A DNA stretch of 5,975 nt, taken from NCBI GenBank assembly GCA_030691985.1, contig JAUYDB010000240.1:1-5975 (forward strand). Direction: 5' to 3'. Each line of letters starts with the position of its first letter. Within the stretch, counting starts at the first letter, position 1. Position numbers and translations under genes: made by a program. Shown here in pieces: positions 4,993-5,975 of the stretch. The notes under the pieces are model-generated. The model saw nothing but the letters and a program-made list of their open reading frames with translations, made no database searches and was not told the DNA's origin. This DNA is from Candidatus Omnitrophota bacterium. GTDB taxonomy: Bacteria > Omnitrophota > Gorgyraeia > 2-01-FULL-45-10.

Positions 4993-5946
4993 TCACTCCC
5001 TGCGCATTTTGTACTGTGGGCTCAAACTATAAACTACGCCGCCCAAAATACTGGCTATAAAAAGCATTGCCAGCATTAGCAAGGTCAAGGCAAACGCGTT
5101 TGCCTTGCCGACAAGCCCCCCGAATAAAACTACAGTCGCGCCTTCCCTTACACCCAGGCCATTTATGGAAGGCAGGAGGCTAATAACGCTGATTACAGGC
5201 ATGCGTAATAGTATATCCATAATCGGTATGCGCAGTCCGATGCTTGCCGCGGCAAGGCCGATGCCTATAAAATATACGAGTTGGCTTAACACAGATATGG
5301 CCAGCGATTTCAGCATAAGCAATTTCCGATGCCTGAACTTATTGGCTGCCTCATACACCAGGATCAATTTCTCTTTGACAGGCCTGACTAACGCGAGGAG
5401 AAAAGAAAATTTTTTGGCGAAATTCCTATTGGCCATAAATATTACGATAACGACGGATACGGCCGCAATGGCGTATATTATATTTTTAAAACTTTTGTCT
5501 ATAACATCTGATTTTACGAAGAATAGCGCGGTGAACGCCATGAATATCAGTGTGAATAGGCCTATTGCCCGATCTATGAATATAAGCGCGAAGGACTCTG
5601 TCCTCGTTTTGGTCTTTCTGGACAGATAATAGGCCTTAACTACATCCCCTCCGATAGAGGTCGGAAGAAAATTATTGAAGAAGTATCCGATGATAGTAAG
5701 CGATAAAACTTCGGGATAGGTTATTCCTATATCGCCATGAGCCTCGATGATCAGCTTAAGCCTGAACGCCGCTATAGCCATGGCCAGTATGAATATCAAA
5801 AAACCGGCAGCAAATATGGCCATATTGGTATTCTTCAGGACGTTTATTATCTGGTCATACTTTCCCCTCATGATATATAGTAATATAAGGATAAAAAAGA
5901 GACTGCTAAGTCCCTTTAGAAGTATCGGGAGAATTGTTCTTTTCAT
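4993..5946 (-). CDS. flippase-like integral membrane protein, LPG_synthase_TM (PF03706/TIGR00374) family
   Basis: This 317-residue protein is almost entirely membrane-embedded. Hydrophobic segments lie near residues 8-26, 42-62, 80-92, 118-145, 156-173, 211-236, 247-262 and 283-308. Family hallmarks seen are FFNNFLPTSIGGD (89-101), the DRAIGL stretch (125-130) and LPSINGLGVREG (258-269). The length matches stand-alone members, and the cytoplasmic aminoacyl-transferase domain (DUF2156) of true MprF lysylphosphatidylglycerol synthases is absent. Lysine transfer is therefore unlikely. Stand-alone members often sit beside glycosyltransferases and are thought to move or handle lipid-linked substrates, but the substrate here is unknown. 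The ATG at 5946 is the first possible start after an in-frame TAA at 5961-5959. No Shine-Dalgarno sequence is visible, and the ATG may overlap the stop of an upstream gene. A 110-base spacer separates it from the zinc-ribbon gene. Confidence 0.85.
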   Translation of the reverse strand: MKRTILPILLKGLSSLFFILILLYIMRGKYDQIINVLKNTNMAIFAAGFLIFILAMAIAAFRLKLIIEAHGDIGITYPEVLSLTIIGYFFNNFLPTSIGGDVVKAYYLSRKTKTRTESFALIFIDRAIGLFTLIFMAFTALFFVKSDVIDKSFKNIIYAIAAVSVVIVIFMANRNFAKKFSFLLALVRPVKEKLILVYEAANKFRHRKLLMLKSLAISVLSQLVYFIGIGLAAASIGLRIPIMDILLRMPVISVISLLPSINGLGVREGATVVLFGGLVGKANAFALTLLMLAMLFIASILGGVVYSLSPQYKMRRE

Positions 5947-5975
5947 GAATAATATACTTTAGCACACCGCCAATA
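5943..5975 (-). CDS. possible 3' end of an upstream gene (partial)
   Basis: One minus-strand frame is open from the window edge to a TGA that overlaps the ATG of the next gene in an ATGA arrangement. It would encode only the last ten residues, YWRCAKVYYS. The next gene has no recognisable Shine-Dalgarno sequence, which fits translational coupling to a gene ending here. Ten residues are too few to name a family. A second frame ends at a TAA at 5961-5959 (LAVC) and is an alternative. This is an inference from arrangement only, and sequence beyond the window would settle it. Confidence 0.3.
   Translation of the reverse strand, partial: YWRCAKVYYS

Noticed and set aside
5105..5629. Plus-strand open frame opposite the membrane protein gene
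   Set aside because: It is a shadow of the LPG_synthase_TM motifs on the other strand.

Overview
The window carries eight protein genes, all on the minus strand, so the transcribed order runs from right to left. They code for a membrane flippase-like protein (LPG_synthase_TM family), a Trm112-type zinc ribbon, AroQ, an M24 aminopeptidase, AccB, AccC, an Asp23/Gls24 protein and an AmaP-like membrane anchor. About 320 bases without a gene close the left end. I see no tRNA, rRNA, CRISPR array, transposase or phage gene.

Organism: the order aroQ - pepQ - (efp) - accB - accC - asp23 is the conserved yqhS-yqhT-efp-accBC-yqhY cluster of Bacillota, extended here by an amaP-like gene. The codon use, moderate GC and REP-like intergenic palindromes make me think of an uncultivated bacterium such as Omnitrophota (Omnitrophica) rather than a classical firmicute. 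That placement is an impression, not a result. Strong GGAGG ribosome sites show a canonical anti-Shine-Dalgarno.

Layout: positions 5946-4993 hold the multi-pass membrane protein, which probably overlaps an upstream gene by ATGA at the window edge. Positions 4992-4883 are a spacer with an inverted array of 7-base repeats. From 4882 to 1430 five genes are packed with overlaps of 32 and 4 bases and gaps of 10 and 5 bases: trm112-like, aroQ, pepQ, accB, accC. Positions 1429-1331 are a second spacer with a different inverted 7-base array. Positions 1330-322 hold asp23 and amaP, 28 bases apart. Positions 321-1 hold a probable terminator or REP-like double palindrome (248-281) and a 169-base region bounded by 37-42 base inverted arms (25-193).

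How the genes work together: AccB and AccC are the biotin carrier and biotin carboxylase halves of acetyl-CoA carboxylase, the committed step of fatty acid synthesis. Asp23-family proteins next to accBC have been linked to lipid synthesis control in Bacillus subtilis (YqhY), and AmaP anchors Asp23 to the membrane in Staphylococcus aureus. AroQ (shikimate pathway), the aminopeptidase and the zinc ribbon are housekeeping neighbours.

I did not find a clear new defence or metabolic system. The most unusual items are the two heptad-repeat hairpins of unrelated sequence but matching design, the long inverted repeat at the left end, and the absence of efp from its usual place between pepQ and accB.
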